From positions 31,337-95,336 of the forward strand of contig JBNRMW010000019.1 in NCBI GenBank assembly GCA_050309795.1: 64,000 bases of DNA, written 5' to 3'. Below the pieces are notes generated by a model. It saw only the letters and a program-made list of their open reading frames with translations. It ran no database searches and was not told the origin of the DNA. How positions within the stretch are numbered: the first letter of the stretch is position 1; each line of letters starts with the position of its first letter. This document shows positions 44,612 through 52,838 of this stretch, piece by piece. The stretch is from JBNRMW01 sp050309795. Lineage in GTDB: Bacteria; Bacillota_I; Bacilli_A; Erysipelotrichales; Erysipelotrichaceae. Position numbers and translations under genes: made by a program.

Positions 44612-44641
44612 ACGGTTGTTTAAAACTTCCGTCTTTTTTTT
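44610..44641 (+). terminator. Intrinsic terminator of the ABC-2 operon
   Basis: Stem AGACGG/CCGTCT (44610-44615 with 44629-44634) and eight T, reaching the convergent stop codon. Confidence 0.85.
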
Positions 44642-45968
44642 AAGCTGTAAGAGATCCATCAATTAAGATTTTCACTTCAAAACTCGTTTCGTCATGATTG
44701 ATTAGCAGGGTACCGTTGTAATTGTTGACTAACGATTCAACAGAGCGTAACCCCCAACTTACATGATTTCTTTTGGTTGAGATGAAGCGTCCCGCTTGTT
44801 TCTTAATTTGTTGTTGGTGATTGTTTTTTATCGAAGCGGTTAATAATTGATGGTGGTCATAGAGAAGGTCCACTTCAAGGATCGACTGTTGGTTGCTGCT
44901 GTGTTGGTTAGCTTCTACCGCATTTTCTAAGAGATTACCAAAAATGGAACAAATATCCACATCGCTTATGCCGCTGGTTTCTGGATAGTGGATATTAAAC
45001 TTCGTTTTAATGTTATTGTCTCTTGCTTTATTGTAGTAGTAATTTAAGAGTGCATTTAAGGCATTGTTTTCTGTAAATTGATACATTTTACCAGATGTCG
45101 ATTTCAAATATTGTTGTACATAGTCTTGAGCTTGTTGATATTTTTGGTCTTCAACTAAGCCATAGATGGTGGCCATATGGTGACGGAAGTCGTGACGTAT
45201 GCGTCGAGTTTCGTCCATATAGTCCATGGTTTTGTGGAAGTTGGCGACTTGTAAATTAAGGATTGCTTTTTCGTTTCTCAAGGTTTCATTGAAAATAATC
45301 TCCTTAAAAACTTGATAAAGAATGAATAAGGTGAACACAAAAGCAGCCAGTATAAAATGGACAATCCTTAATGTTAATCGAAATTGAATAGGATCTGCTA
45401 ATTGAGTGCTCGTCGGGTTGACATAGAGCAGGATTATGGTAAAAATAGCTGGAAAAAGCCAGATGATGTTTAAGACTTTTTTGTTATTGAATCGTTCGAG
45501 AATCCATTTATACGGCTTATGTAAATAGAAATAATATAGAATACTAAATAAGATCCACCAACCGATCGTGATAAGAACGACATTAATGGATAAGTGGCCT
45601 CCTAAAATGAGTTGGGGATAAAGATAGGCATTAAGAAAACGAGTATAGACCGCTGGGAAAGCGACCAGAGTGCTTGAAAAAGAGAACACAAATAACAATT
45701 TCAAAAATTCTAGTTCAACTAAACGATAAATACGATAGAAAAAGAAGGGTGAAAACAAGACCAATAACCATATTAAAGAAACATCAAAAGTTAGGTGTAT
45801 ATACGTTGAACCTAGGCCATAGATTAAGGAAGTCATTAAAGCATACGTCATTGCTCGATTATGAGTGACGGTTAAATAGCGCCGAATTGGATATATAACC
45901 AAGAAAGCCGCAAATAGAACAATGGACTGAGTCAAAAAATCAGAGATGATTATTTCACGGGCGGTCAT
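44640..45968 (-). CDS. AgrC-like GHKL sensor histidine kinase
   Basis: A 442-residue membrane kinase. About six N-terminal hydrophobic segments (to residue about 210) form the sensor. The dimerisation region RRIRHDFRHHMATIYGLVE carries the phospho-acceptor His, and the GHKL ATPase domain has FGNLLENAVEANQ and WGLRSVESLV. The ATG at 45968 is preferred because it gives a 14-bp overlap with the regulator; the longer frame from 46070 lies inside that gene. This receptor class often reads peptide signals, but no signal-peptide gene is seen. Confidence 0.88.
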   Translation of the reverse strand: MTAREIIISDFLTQSIVLFAAFLVIYPIRRYLTVTHNRAMTYALMTSLIYGLGSTYIHLTFDVSLIWLLVLFSPFFFYRIYRLVELEFLKLLFVFSFSSTLVAFPAVYTRFLNAYLYPQLILGGHLSINVVLITIGWWILFSILYYFYLHKPYKWILERFNNKKVLNIIWLFPAIFTIILLYVNPTSTQLADPIQFRLTLRIVHFILAAFVFTLFILYQVFKEIIFNETLRNEKAILNLQVANFHKTMDYMDETRRIRHDFRHHMATIYGLVEDQKYQQAQDYVQQYLKSTSGKMYQFTENNALNALLNYYYNKARDNNIKTKFNIHYPETSGISDVDICSIFGNLLENAVEANQHSSNQQSILEVDLLYDHHQLLTASIKNNHQQQIKKQAGRFISTKRNHVSWGLRSVESLVNNYNGTLLINHDETSFEVKILIDGSLTA

Positions 45969-46698
45969 GAGTGGTTCTTTCTTTATCTTTTTTTTGAAGT
46001 TGGAAATTGATGAAGGTATTAATAATTTGACTGCGCTGGTTCCGTCGGATGGGTAGAATTCGTTGGTCACTCATGGTAAAGGTGTCGTCTTTTTGTTGAA
46101 GGATGTGGTTCATGTTGACGAGAATACCGCGATTACATTCCAGAAACTGGGGAAGATGTTCGATTTCTTGTTTGATCTTTCCGTAATTGCCATAGGCTCG
46201 AATAGTGTGATTTTTTTGAATGATGTTGGTGTAGTGACCATCGGATAAGATATATTGGATATCGTATGCATTGACTTTGATAATTTGGCGGCCAACAGTG
46301 AGATCAATGAGATGGGTTTTTAATTGTCGTAGTCGTAAAACATCACTTAGTGCTTGATGAATATCTTCCTGTTTTACGGGTTTCAAGATATAGTCAAAGG
46401 AATGAATTCTAAAAGCATCCCAAACAAATTCATCGGAACTCGTTATAAAAATGATGGGTACATTAGGATCATGTTCTCTGATCCACTGACTAGCGCTGAT
46501 TCCGCTAGTTTCATCGAGGTAAATATCCATGAAGATGATGGTGAACGGTTTCTTCATAAAAGCTTGTTTGAAAGAAGAAGCATTGTAAAAAAGGTGGACT
46601 TCTGCGGTTATGATTTGGTCGTCAAAAAAAGAATATGAAAAGTTGCGAAGCCGTTGTGCTTCGTCTTTTTGGTCTTCGACAATCGCGAGACGAATCAT
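45955..46698 (-). CDS. LytTR-family response regulator (AgrA-like)
   Basis: A 247-residue regulator. The receiver domain has AIVEDQKDEA, phospho-acceptor Asp in IIFMDIYLDETSG and Lys in YILKPVKQ. The LytTR domain (about 135-235) has FLECNRGILVNMNHI and ILPIRRNQRSQI. It is transcribed away from the signal-peptidase/TasA operon across a short, repeat-rich control region, so it is the best candidate to regulate that operon. It overlaps the kinase gene. GATAAT lies 10 nt before the ATG. Confidence 0.9.
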   Translation of the reverse strand: MIRLAIVEDQKDEAQRLRNFSYSFFDDQIITAEVHLFYNASSFKQAFMKKPFTIIFMDIYLDETSGISASQWIREHDPNVPIIFITSSDEFVWDAFRIHSFDYILKPVKQEDIHQALSDVLRLRQLKTHLIDLTVGRQIIKVNAYDIQYILSDGHYTNIIQKNHTIRAYGNYGKIKQEIEHLPQFLECNRGILVNMNHILQQKDDTFTMSDQRILPIRRNQRSQIINTFINFQLQKKDKERTTHDRP

Positions 46699-46771
46699 GG
46701 CGCTACCTATTATCCTTTCGTGAAGTGTGGACGTCGTTTGTGTAGTATTAGCGGATTAGTATATATATTAT

Positions 46772-46798
46772 TTTACAATATGATTAATGAATTGTAAA
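46772..46798. promoter_or_regulatory. Inverted repeat in the divergent control region
   Basis: TTTACAAT (46772-46779) and ATTGTAAA (46791-46798) are a perfect 8-bp inverted repeat around an 11-bp near-palindromic centre. It looks like a dimer operator between the LytTR gene and the sipW operon. The binder is unknown. Confidence 0.55.
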
Positions 46799-46799
46799 C

Positions 46800-46843
46800 T
46801 TTCGGTTAAAAAAGGGGGGAGTTTTTTTGTACAACAACCGAAA
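46800..46843. promoter_or_regulatory. Inverted repeat enclosing A6-G6-T7 tracts at the sipW promoter
   Basis: TTTCGGTT (46800-46807) and AACCGAAA (46836-46843) are perfect inverted repeats. Between them lie six A (46808-46813), six G (46814-46819), AG and seven T (46822-46828). The right arm falls in the spacer of the sipW promoter. This could be a regulator site or a slippage-prone switch. Confidence 0.5.
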
Positions 46844-46854
46844 ATATCTACAAT
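46827..46854 (+). promoter_or_regulatory. Promoter of the sipW-tasA-like operon
   Basis: TTGTAC (46827-46832), 16-bp spacer, TACAAT (46849-46854), about 32 bp before the signal-peptidase ATG. The -35 starts with the last two T of a seven-T tract. Confidence 0.72.
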
Positions 46855-46886
46855 GATCTAAAGGAAAAGGTAAAAAAGGATCCCTA

Positions 46887-47405
46887 ATGGTAAAAAAAGT
46901 CAGAAAAAGAAGTTTCGGACATCTCATAAACAGCCTATCAACAATCGTTATGATGGCTATGGTGGTCATAGCATTTTTGGTTGTTGGTGTCCGGATTTTT
47001 GGTGTCACGCCTTACGCTGTGATTTCGGGGAGCATGGAACCGACGTATCCAGTTGGAAGTATGGTTTATGTTAAAGCGGTACAAAAGACAGATTTACAGG
47101 TGAATGATCCCGTGACTTTTGTCACAAAACAATCGAAGTCGGTGGTGACCCACCGTATCGTTGAGATTAAAGAAAACGATGTTTTTGTGACGAAAGGGGA
47201 CGCAAACAATACCTTAGATAGCGACCTTCCTTTTGAAAACATCATCGGTAAGCCGATTTTTAGCTTGCCTTATTTGGGGTTTATTAGTGTTTATTTAAAC
47301 TCCACACCAGGAAAAATATTACTCATTGTGCTGGTTTCGATCTTGTTGGTTTCGATGCTTTTTAGCAACCAACGACCGAAGAAATCATCACTTGAACACT
47401 TTTGA
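46887..47405 (+). CDS. ER-type signal peptidase I (SipW-like)
   Basis: A 172-residue membrane signal peptidase of the archaeal/eukaryotic (S26B) type. The catalytic Ser49 is in VISGSMEPTYP. His89 (VVTHRIV) replaces the Lys of normal bacterial enzymes, and KGDANNTLD supplies the conserved Asp. Membrane helices lie near 15-37 and 145-162. Enzymes of this class mature TasA/camelysin proteins. Two such genes follow directly, so this is a dedicated processing enzyme. AAAAGGAT precedes the ATG. Confidence 0.92.
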   Translation: MVKKVRKRSFGHLINSLSTIVMMAMVVIAFLVVGVRIFGVTPYAVISGSMEPTYPVGSMVYVKAVQKTDLQVNDPVTFVTKQSKSVVTHRIVEIKENDVFVTKGDANNTLDSDLPFENIIGKPIFSLPYLGFISVYLNSTPGKILLIVLVSILLVSMLFSNQRPKKSSLEHF

Positions 47406-47415
47406 AAGGAGAAAT

Positions 47416-47958
47416 ATGAGTATGAAAAAGAGAATAAGTATATTCGCAATGGCTCTACTATTATTAGTAGGAGCTCTAGCCACGTTTGCTTGGTTAACAG
47501 CAAACACTGATCCAATAGTGAACAGTTTTAAATTTGCTGGAATTGCAATCACCATTGATGAAACCTTTGATGAAGATAATGCAATTCTTTATCCAGGGGC
47601 TGAAATTGAAAAGGTCCCAGTTGTGACTGTTGAAGCAGGTTCTGCAAACTCTTATGTGTATGTTGAGATTGTTAATGGTCTTGACCCAGGAGCAAGCATT
47701 GATATCGATACAGACAATTGGGTCCTGGTCGAAGAAAATATCTACCGTTATGTGAGTATTGTTAATCAAAGTGATGCGAACCAAGATTTACCTGCATTGT
47801 TCACTGAGGTAACGGTAGGCACGAATCTATCAAACGCTGAAATTGAAGCTTTAGCGGCAAAAACGATTACAGTTCGTGCTTTTGCGATTCAATCGGATGC
47901 GATTACACCCGAAGCAGCAGATGCTGAAGCGGTTAATCATTTTAATCCTGCTCCATAA
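47416..47958 (+). CDS. TasA/camelysin-like secreted protein (1)
   Basis: A 180-residue secreted protein. A Lys-Arg start and hydrophobic core end in GALATFAWLTANTDPIVNSF, the pattern of SipW-cleaved precursors. The mature part is beta-rich and acidic (pI low by inspection), with VNGLDPGAS and a typical sandwich of strands. It is probably a fibre subunit. The ATG at 47416 has AAAGGAG 7 nt upstream; the alternative start two codons later is equally possible. The in-frame ATG at 47326 is in the preceding gene. Confidence 0.8.
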   Translation: MSMKKRISIFAMALLLLVGALATFAWLTANTDPIVNSFKFAGIAITIDETFDEDNAILYPGAEIEKVPVVTVEAGSANSYVYVEIVNGLDPGASIDIDTDNWVLVEENIYRYVSIVNQSDANQDLPALFTEVTVGTNLSNAEIEALAAKTITVRAFAIQSDAITPEAADAEAVNHFNPAP

Positions 47959-47977
47959 TTAAGAAAGAGGAATTTTT

Positions 47978-48514
47978 ATGAACAAGAAAAAACTATTAAC
48001 AATCATTGCTTCACTTGCGTTGTTGGTTAGTGTTGGATTATTCTCGCTCGCCTTTTTTAGCGATGAGAAAAAAGTGGATAATGTTATTACAACTGGTAAT
48101 ATTGCGATTGATCTCCATGATTTAGGCGCAGATGAAGAAGACTTCCCGGCCAATGGTATCCAAAATGTCGTTCCAGGAGATAAAATTGTTAAAATCGTTA
48201 AAGTCGAAAACGTGGGTAGTAACCCAGCATGGATTAAGGTTGTACTCACACCAGAGTCTGATAAAGAAAATTTAGATCTTTCGGTTATTGAATTAGAGTT
48301 AAATACAACGCAGTGGACCAAGGGAGAAGACGGAGCATACTATTATTATCGTGCTTTATTACCTAATGAAACCACGGAGAATCTATTGTCTAGTGTAACT
48401 TTTCCAACTTCTTTAGGAAACGATTATGCGAATGTTACTTTTACAATTGGCGTTCAAGCATATGGCGTACAAAGTCAAAATAACGGATCATCTGCACAGG
48501 GGGCAAGCTGGTAA
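47978..48514 (+). CDS. TasA/camelysin-like secreted protein (2)
   Basis: A 178-residue homologue of the first TasA-like protein. It has a signal peptide (4-24) followed by LAFFSDEKKVDNVITTGNI, then VVPGDKIVKIVKVENVGSNPAWIKV, the most typical camelysin-family stretch. It ends in a Ser/Gly/Gln-rich tail. This is likely the major or minor fibre component. The SD is GAAAGAGGA. It is followed by the VWA gene after 37 bp. Confidence 0.85.
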   Translation: MNKKKLLTIIASLALLVSVGLFSLAFFSDEKKVDNVITTGNIAIDLHDLGADEEDFPANGIQNVVPGDKIVKIVKVENVGSNPAWIKVVLTPESDKENLDLSVIELELNTTQWTKGEDGAYYYYRALLPNETTENLLSSVTFPTSLGNDYANVTFTIGVQAYGVQSQNNGSSAQGASW

Positions 48515-48551
48515 TTTTACGAATCTCATTTAGAGAAAGAGAGGTGTTTTT

Positions 48552-51551
48552 ATGAGAATATTGCAAATGTTATTTTTAAGTTTTTCTCTTATTCTCAATA
48601 TGGGAGTTGTTAATGCTGGGTCCGATGTACCGTTTAGTCCTACAGAGGAAGTAGTTGAAACCCTACCTGTAGAAAGTCAATCAACGGAAGTCATCGTTGA
48701 AACAGCTACATCAGCACCTACCACCATCGAGCAAGATGTTGAGGAATCATTGCCTCTAGAGTCGCCAACTGTGGAGATGGATGAAGAAGAAAGTACAACG
48801 ATTGAAACACAACCTGCAGAAACCGTTCCGTCAGATTCGATTCCTGCCGAAATCATCACCAATGAGGAAGACATTGAAGTTGAATCCTCTGAAAAAACAG
48901 TCAACTTTACCAAAGCCAGCAAACTCATGCCACCAATTAAAGGTCCACCAATAAAGACCTCTGGATTGATGAGTTTAAACAATTCAGGAAATAGTGGAGT
49001 CGTTTTAGAAAAATCTGCTGAATTGGTGAAAGATAAAGATGTGAAGTTCAAATTGGAAGCCTTTGTTACCGGTACGATTTCCACGATTACCCAAGCTGTA
49101 CCGACAGATATTGTCTTGGTCCTTGACCAGTCAGGAAGTATGGCGTGGGCTTTTGGTGTTACACCAGTAGGATATAGAATAACTAGAAATCCAGATGCAT
49201 GGACTGCTTATCAAGAATCAGGTTTGTTAATCCGAGATGATAGTAATTATTATCCATTGACTGTTACCAGAAGTGGTAGTAATTATACGTATACCTATAT
49301 AAACACAAGCGGTAGCACAGTAACATTTAATAATATTAATAATAGAGATGTTTTTCGTGCTTCATCAGTTCCTAAATCAAGAACTCAAGCACTTAAAGAA
49401 GTTGTTTCAGATTTTGTAATTGAGGTTCAAGAAAATGCGAATGAAAATAAGGTGAATCATCGTATATCGATGGTTGGGTTCGGTTCGGAAGGGACTCGGT
49501 GGAGTGATTACCTGAATACAGAAATCTTAACTACTACATCAGGAAATCCAATCAATTATCGCACTGCTTCAGACACTAATTACGAAGATTCATTAATGGA
49601 TGTCCTAACACAAGATGATCGACTTCAAGCCGCTATAAATGCAATCGAAGCAAGTGGAGCCACTCGTTCTGATTTGGGTATGGACATGGCAAGAAGAGTT
49701 TTTCTCAACAATCCAATTGAACCGGGTCAGCAACGCCAACGTGTTGTCATCATGTTAACAGATGGTACACCAACCTCGAGCAACCTATTTGATACTAGGG
49801 TTGCTAATGGGGCAATTGATCATTCCAAAACGATGAAAGATGGTGGGGCAACAGTCTTCACCATAGGCATCTTTGATGGCGCTAATCCTTCTGGAAATTC
49901 CAATGAAAACATGTACATGAATTATGTATCAACCAACTATCCGAATGCGACAGGTATGAATAACACTGGAGATCGTGGTCCAGGAAATTATTACTTGACC
50001 GCTGATAACCCAGATGATTTAGCCGCAATTTTTAAGAGCATCTCGGATACAATTGAAGCCCCAGACATTGAAGCTGGGGAAGAGACCGTTATTATTGACC
50101 AGCTCAGTCCACAACTACAGTTACCAGAAGTTTTTACGGCGAGTGATGTTACCATCAGTGTCTATGATTATATTCATGAGGGAACTGAGAGTGATTATTC
50201 GTCGGGATCTTGGCGGAAAGACACAAGTCCACCAACTGGGATCAACGCCATCATTCGGGAAAATGGACGAATCGATGTGACCGGTTTTGATTATCAGGAG
50301 CATTATGTTGCGAATGATTCAACGACTGGGGCTCCTCGAGGGAAGAAGCTAGTCATCGAATTCACCGCTCAAATTAAAGAAGATTTTATTGGTGGTAACC
50401 AAGTATTAACAAACGCAACCAATTCTGGTTTTTATCTGCCTGGTGAAGATCAACCGACCGAAAGCTTTGAACTACCAACCATTAATGTTCCATTGCGATT
50501 TAACGTTGTGAAAGAAGATGCTGGGCAGTATTATGGTTCAACCACGCCAGCAAATCAACTGATCGTAAATGACAGTAAGAATTTCCAAATAGGCGATACG
50601 ACGTATACCTTTGATGGGATTAATAATAAGTATGTCGATGTTACCTACGAAGTATTTGATAGTGATAATAACCTAATTTACACCTACTCGATACCAGCTG
50701 GAAAAACTGACATTGATGAAGACGAGTTGGATATATTGCTGCAATTAGAAGAAACTGGAACGTTAACGTATAAAGCAACGGTTACACCAAGTATTGATGG
50801 AGACATTCCTCTATTGTCGGTATCGACTCAACCAAAGCTGTATGTATGGTATCCAGAATTCAAACTCACCAATGAAACGATTTACTTAGGTGAAACCACC
50901 AACCTAGATGGCCGTTACAATTTCGTTAAATGGTATGCTCTGGAAAAAGGAGCAATCGCTCCTAATTATAGTATTGGTGCTGCTGATTTCGACTATCAGC
51001 GGAGTTGGGTAAGTGGAACACAACCAGTCGCTGGACAAGACTATAAGCCATCGGTTGATTCAACATTTAGAATTGATCCAATGATTAAAAAGTACCCGGG
51101 ATGTGAAGGGGAAGGTTGTTGGGTCTCCGTGGTTCATCCAACCCATACCGTATTTGACTCAGAAAATAGTGAGAAACAAACGTTTACTATATTTGTAGAA
51201 ACGTTAAAACTCACCATTATAAAGTCTGTTGTGGACGATGATCTTGATCCGAATCAAAGTTTTGTCTTCTATATTACCGCTGACAATGGTTACAAGAAAA
51301 CCATCGTTATCCAAGGAAATGGCAGTGTAACCCTAGTTGGGTTACCAATTGGTACCTACACAGTTAAAGAGGATACTGATTGGTCGTATCGCTATAACGC
51401 TAATCAAGCTATTCAAGTAACGACATTGAATGAGAGTAAACAAGAAGATGAAATCACGGTTGTGAACACGATTAAGCCAGATGTTCCATGGCTCAGTGGT
51501 GAACACTACGTCATCAACCGTTACGAAAAAGAAGAAGAGGTGAAGGATTAA
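48552..51551 (+). CDS. Large secreted von Willebrand A-domain adhesin
   Basis: A 999-residue surface protein. It has a signal peptide (1-22), a Thr/Ser/Glu/Pro-rich linker (about 25-112) and a VWA domain from about 185, with a complete MIDAS (DQSGSMA: D192, S194, S196). VWA continues through VVIMLTDGTPTSS to about 500, followed by beta domains. A Cna_B/SpaA-like module lies near 905-975 (LPIGTYTVKEDTDW). The C-terminus ends WLSGEHYVINRYE without LPXTG or a membrane segment. It is therefore likely to be held in a complex with the TasA-like fibre or the LPETG protein. Confidence 0.88.
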   Translation: MRILQMLFLSFSLILNMGVVNAGSDVPFSPTEEVVETLPVESQSTEVIVETATSAPTTIEQDVEESLPLESPTVEMDEEESTTIETQPAETVPSDSIPAEIITNEEDIEVESSEKTVNFTKASKLMPPIKGPPIKTSGLMSLNNSGNSGVVLEKSAELVKDKDVKFKLEAFVTGTISTITQAVPTDIVLVLDQSGSMAWAFGVTPVGYRITRNPDAWTAYQESGLLIRDDSNYYPLTVTRSGSNYTYTYINTSGSTVTFNNINNRDVFRASSVPKSRTQALKEVVSDFVIEVQENANENKVNHRISMVGFGSEGTRWSDYLNTEILTTTSGNPINYRTASDTNYEDSLMDVLTQDDRLQAAINAIEASGATRSDLGMDMARRVFLNNPIEPGQQRQRVVIMLTDGTPTSSNLFDTRVANGAIDHSKTMKDGGATVFTIGIFDGANPSGNSNENMYMNYVSTNYPNATGMNNTGDRGPGNYYLTADNPDDLAAIFKSISDTIEAPDIEAGEETVIIDQLSPQLQLPEVFTASDVTISVYDYIHEGTESDYSSGSWRKDTSPPTGINAIIRENGRIDVTGFDYQEHYVANDSTTGAPRGKKLVIEFTAQIKEDFIGGNQVLTNATNSGFYLPGEDQPTESFELPTINVPLRFNVVKEDAGQYYGSTTPANQLIVNDSKNFQIGDTTYTFDGINNKYVDVTYEVFDSDNNLIYTYSIPAGKTDIDEDELDILLQLEETGTLTYKATVTPSIDGDIPLLSVSTQPKLYVWYPEFKLTNETIYLGETTNLDGRYNFVKWYALEKGAIAPNYSIGAADFDYQRSWVSGTQPVAGQDYKPSVDSTFRIDPMIKKYPGCEGEGCWVSVVHPTHTVFDSENSEKQTFTIFVETLKLTIIKSVVDDDLDPNQSFVFYITADNGYKKTIVIQGNGSVTLVGLPIGTYTVKEDTDWSYRYNANQAIQVTTLNESKQEDEITVVNTIKPDVPWLSGEHYVINRYEKEEEVKD

Positions 51552-52075
51552 TGAAATATAGAAAACATTCAATCATAGCTCTGCTTCTAATATTAGTAGT
51601 CGGTATATCGGTAACGATGAGTTTATTAATTTCGCACACCAATCCACTTATAAACGAATTTAAGCCTGGCGATGTTCAACCAGAAATTATTGAAAAATTG
51701 GAAGGAAATGTGAAAAAAGAAGTCCAGGTACAAAACCAAGGAAATGTCGCTGCTTATATACGCGTTTTCCTAGCCGCAAACTTCATTGATCAAGATGAAA
51801 ATGTTTTAAACATCGATGCGAGTTTGCCTGAAATTACCTCAGCGGATTGGTTTGAGCACCAGGGCTACTATTACTATAAACATATTGTTGAGCCGGACGC
51901 TTTAACGACTTTCCTATTTACCGACTTTGAAATGCCGGTGGTTGAAGGAAATGACAGCGCGATTTATGAGCTTCAAATCTTAGCGTCATCGGTACAAGCC
52001 GATCCAACTGAAGCCGTTGAATCGCTATGGCCAGTACGAGTCATTGAGGGCAAATTGGAAGGAGTACGACCATGA
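51551..52075 (+). CDS. TasA/camelysin-like secreted protein (3)
   Basis: A 174-residue secreted protein. A signal peptide (about 8-28) with SLLISHTNPLINEF is followed by EVQVQNQGNVAAYIRVFLAA, a camelysin-family motif. It is more divergent than the two upstream copies and could be an adaptor between the VWA protein and the fibre. It overlaps the VWA stop by one base and the LPETG gene by 4 bases, so the three are co-translated. Confidence 0.72.
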   Translation: MKYRKHSIIALLLILVVGISVTMSLLISHTNPLINEFKPGDVQPEIIEKLEGNVKKEVQVQNQGNVAAYIRVFLAANFIDQDENVLNIDASLPEITSADWFEHQGYYYYKHIVEPDALTTFLFTDFEMPVVEGNDSAIYELQILASSVQADPTEAVESLWPVRVIEGKLEGVRP

Positions 52076-52680
52076 AAAAACATAAATGGACACTCCTAAC
52101 AATACTCGTGTTATTCGTTTTCAGTATTGTTCCTGCTTATGCTTCCTCTGTCACGTATGAAAGCAAAGTCGCAGGGTTTACCGTTGAACCATTGAATGAA
52201 GATCTTTTTGAGAACTTCAAAAACCTCCTACCTGGTGATGAGCGCACCCAAATCATTGCGGTGGATAATCAATCCCCACATACGGTGCGACTCTATCTCC
52301 AAGCTCGGCCAGTGGCAGCAGAAGATGTTGATTTTTTAAGCTATTTCCACTTAACGGTTCAACAAGACACCAAACAACTCAGTGAGGATACTGCCGAAGT
52401 ACCTGGTGGACTCAAAGAACGTGTTCTATTGGGAACATTTAAGAAAGGCCAATCAACGAACCTTGTGGTTCATCTACAAACTTCCGTAGAACTTCCAAAT
52501 CAATATCAAAACTATGAAGGTATTGTACCGTGGGTCTTTATTGTCGAAATCGACGATGAAAAACCACCACTACCAGAAACAGGGATGGATAGCTCGCGCG
52601 TTATTTATACGCTATCGATCGTGATGGGAATTGGTTTAATACTGAAAGCACGGGTACCAAGGAAACGACGGACACCGTAG
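52072..52680 (+). CDS. LPXTG-anchored surface protein of the TasA-like locus
   Basis: A 202-residue protein. A signal peptide (1-25, PAYASS cleavage region) leads a beta-rich domain (about 30-160). The C-terminal sorting signal is LPETG at 167-171, followed by a hydrophobic helix and the tail RKRR. Sortase should attach it covalently to peptidoglycan, making it the probable base of the fibre. No sortase gene is in the window. It overlaps the preceding gene by 4 bp and is the last gene of the operon. Confidence 0.88.
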   Translation: MKKHKWTLLTILVLFVFSIVPAYASSVTYESKVAGFTVEPLNEDLFENFKNLLPGDERTQIIAVDNQSPHTVRLYLQARPVAAEDVDFLSYFHLTVQQDTKQLSEDTAEVPGGLKERVLLGTFKKGQSTNLVVHLQTSVELPNQYQNYEGIVPWVFIVEIDDEKPPLPETGMDSSRVIYTLSIVMGIGLILKARVPRKRRTP

Positions 52681-52776
52681 TATGATTAACAACATCCTTT
52701 AAGCGCGAAAAAAGGAATAAAGTACAAAGAAACGTGTTATCGAAGGGATAGAATTCGTACAAATTTCTCTGTAACT

Positions 52777-52790
52777 TCGAAACGTTTCGA
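52777..52790. repeat. Perfect 14-bp palindrome between convergent genes
   Basis: TCGAAACGTTTCGA resembles LacI-family operators, but it lies between two convergent stop codons with nothing to regulate nearby. It may be part of a structured 3' end. Confidence 0.5.
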
Positions 52791-52794
52791 TATT

Positions 52795-52826
52795 AAAAAC
52801 CACGTGGTTTCCCCAACGTGGTTTTT
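52795..52826. terminator. Bidirectional terminator (LPETG gene / aldo-keto reductase)
   Basis: AAAAACCACGT (52795-52805) pairs with ACGTGGTTTTT (52816-52826), with A and T tails on both strands, between convergent genes. Confidence 0.88.
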
Positions 52827-52838
52827 TCTTGGATAGCT

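Noticed and set aside
46814..46819. G6 tract as proof of phase variation
   Set aside because: Six G is short for a contingency tract; kept only as a possibility in the control-region finding.
47959..48321. 120-codon antisense ORF over the second TasA-like gene
   Set aside because: Ser/Thr-rich reverse complement of a well-supported secreted protein gene.
48677..49084. 135-codon antisense Ser/Val-rich ORF inside the VWA gene
   Set aside because: Its composition is the reverse complement of the Thr/Glu/Pro-rich linker codons; no start signals.
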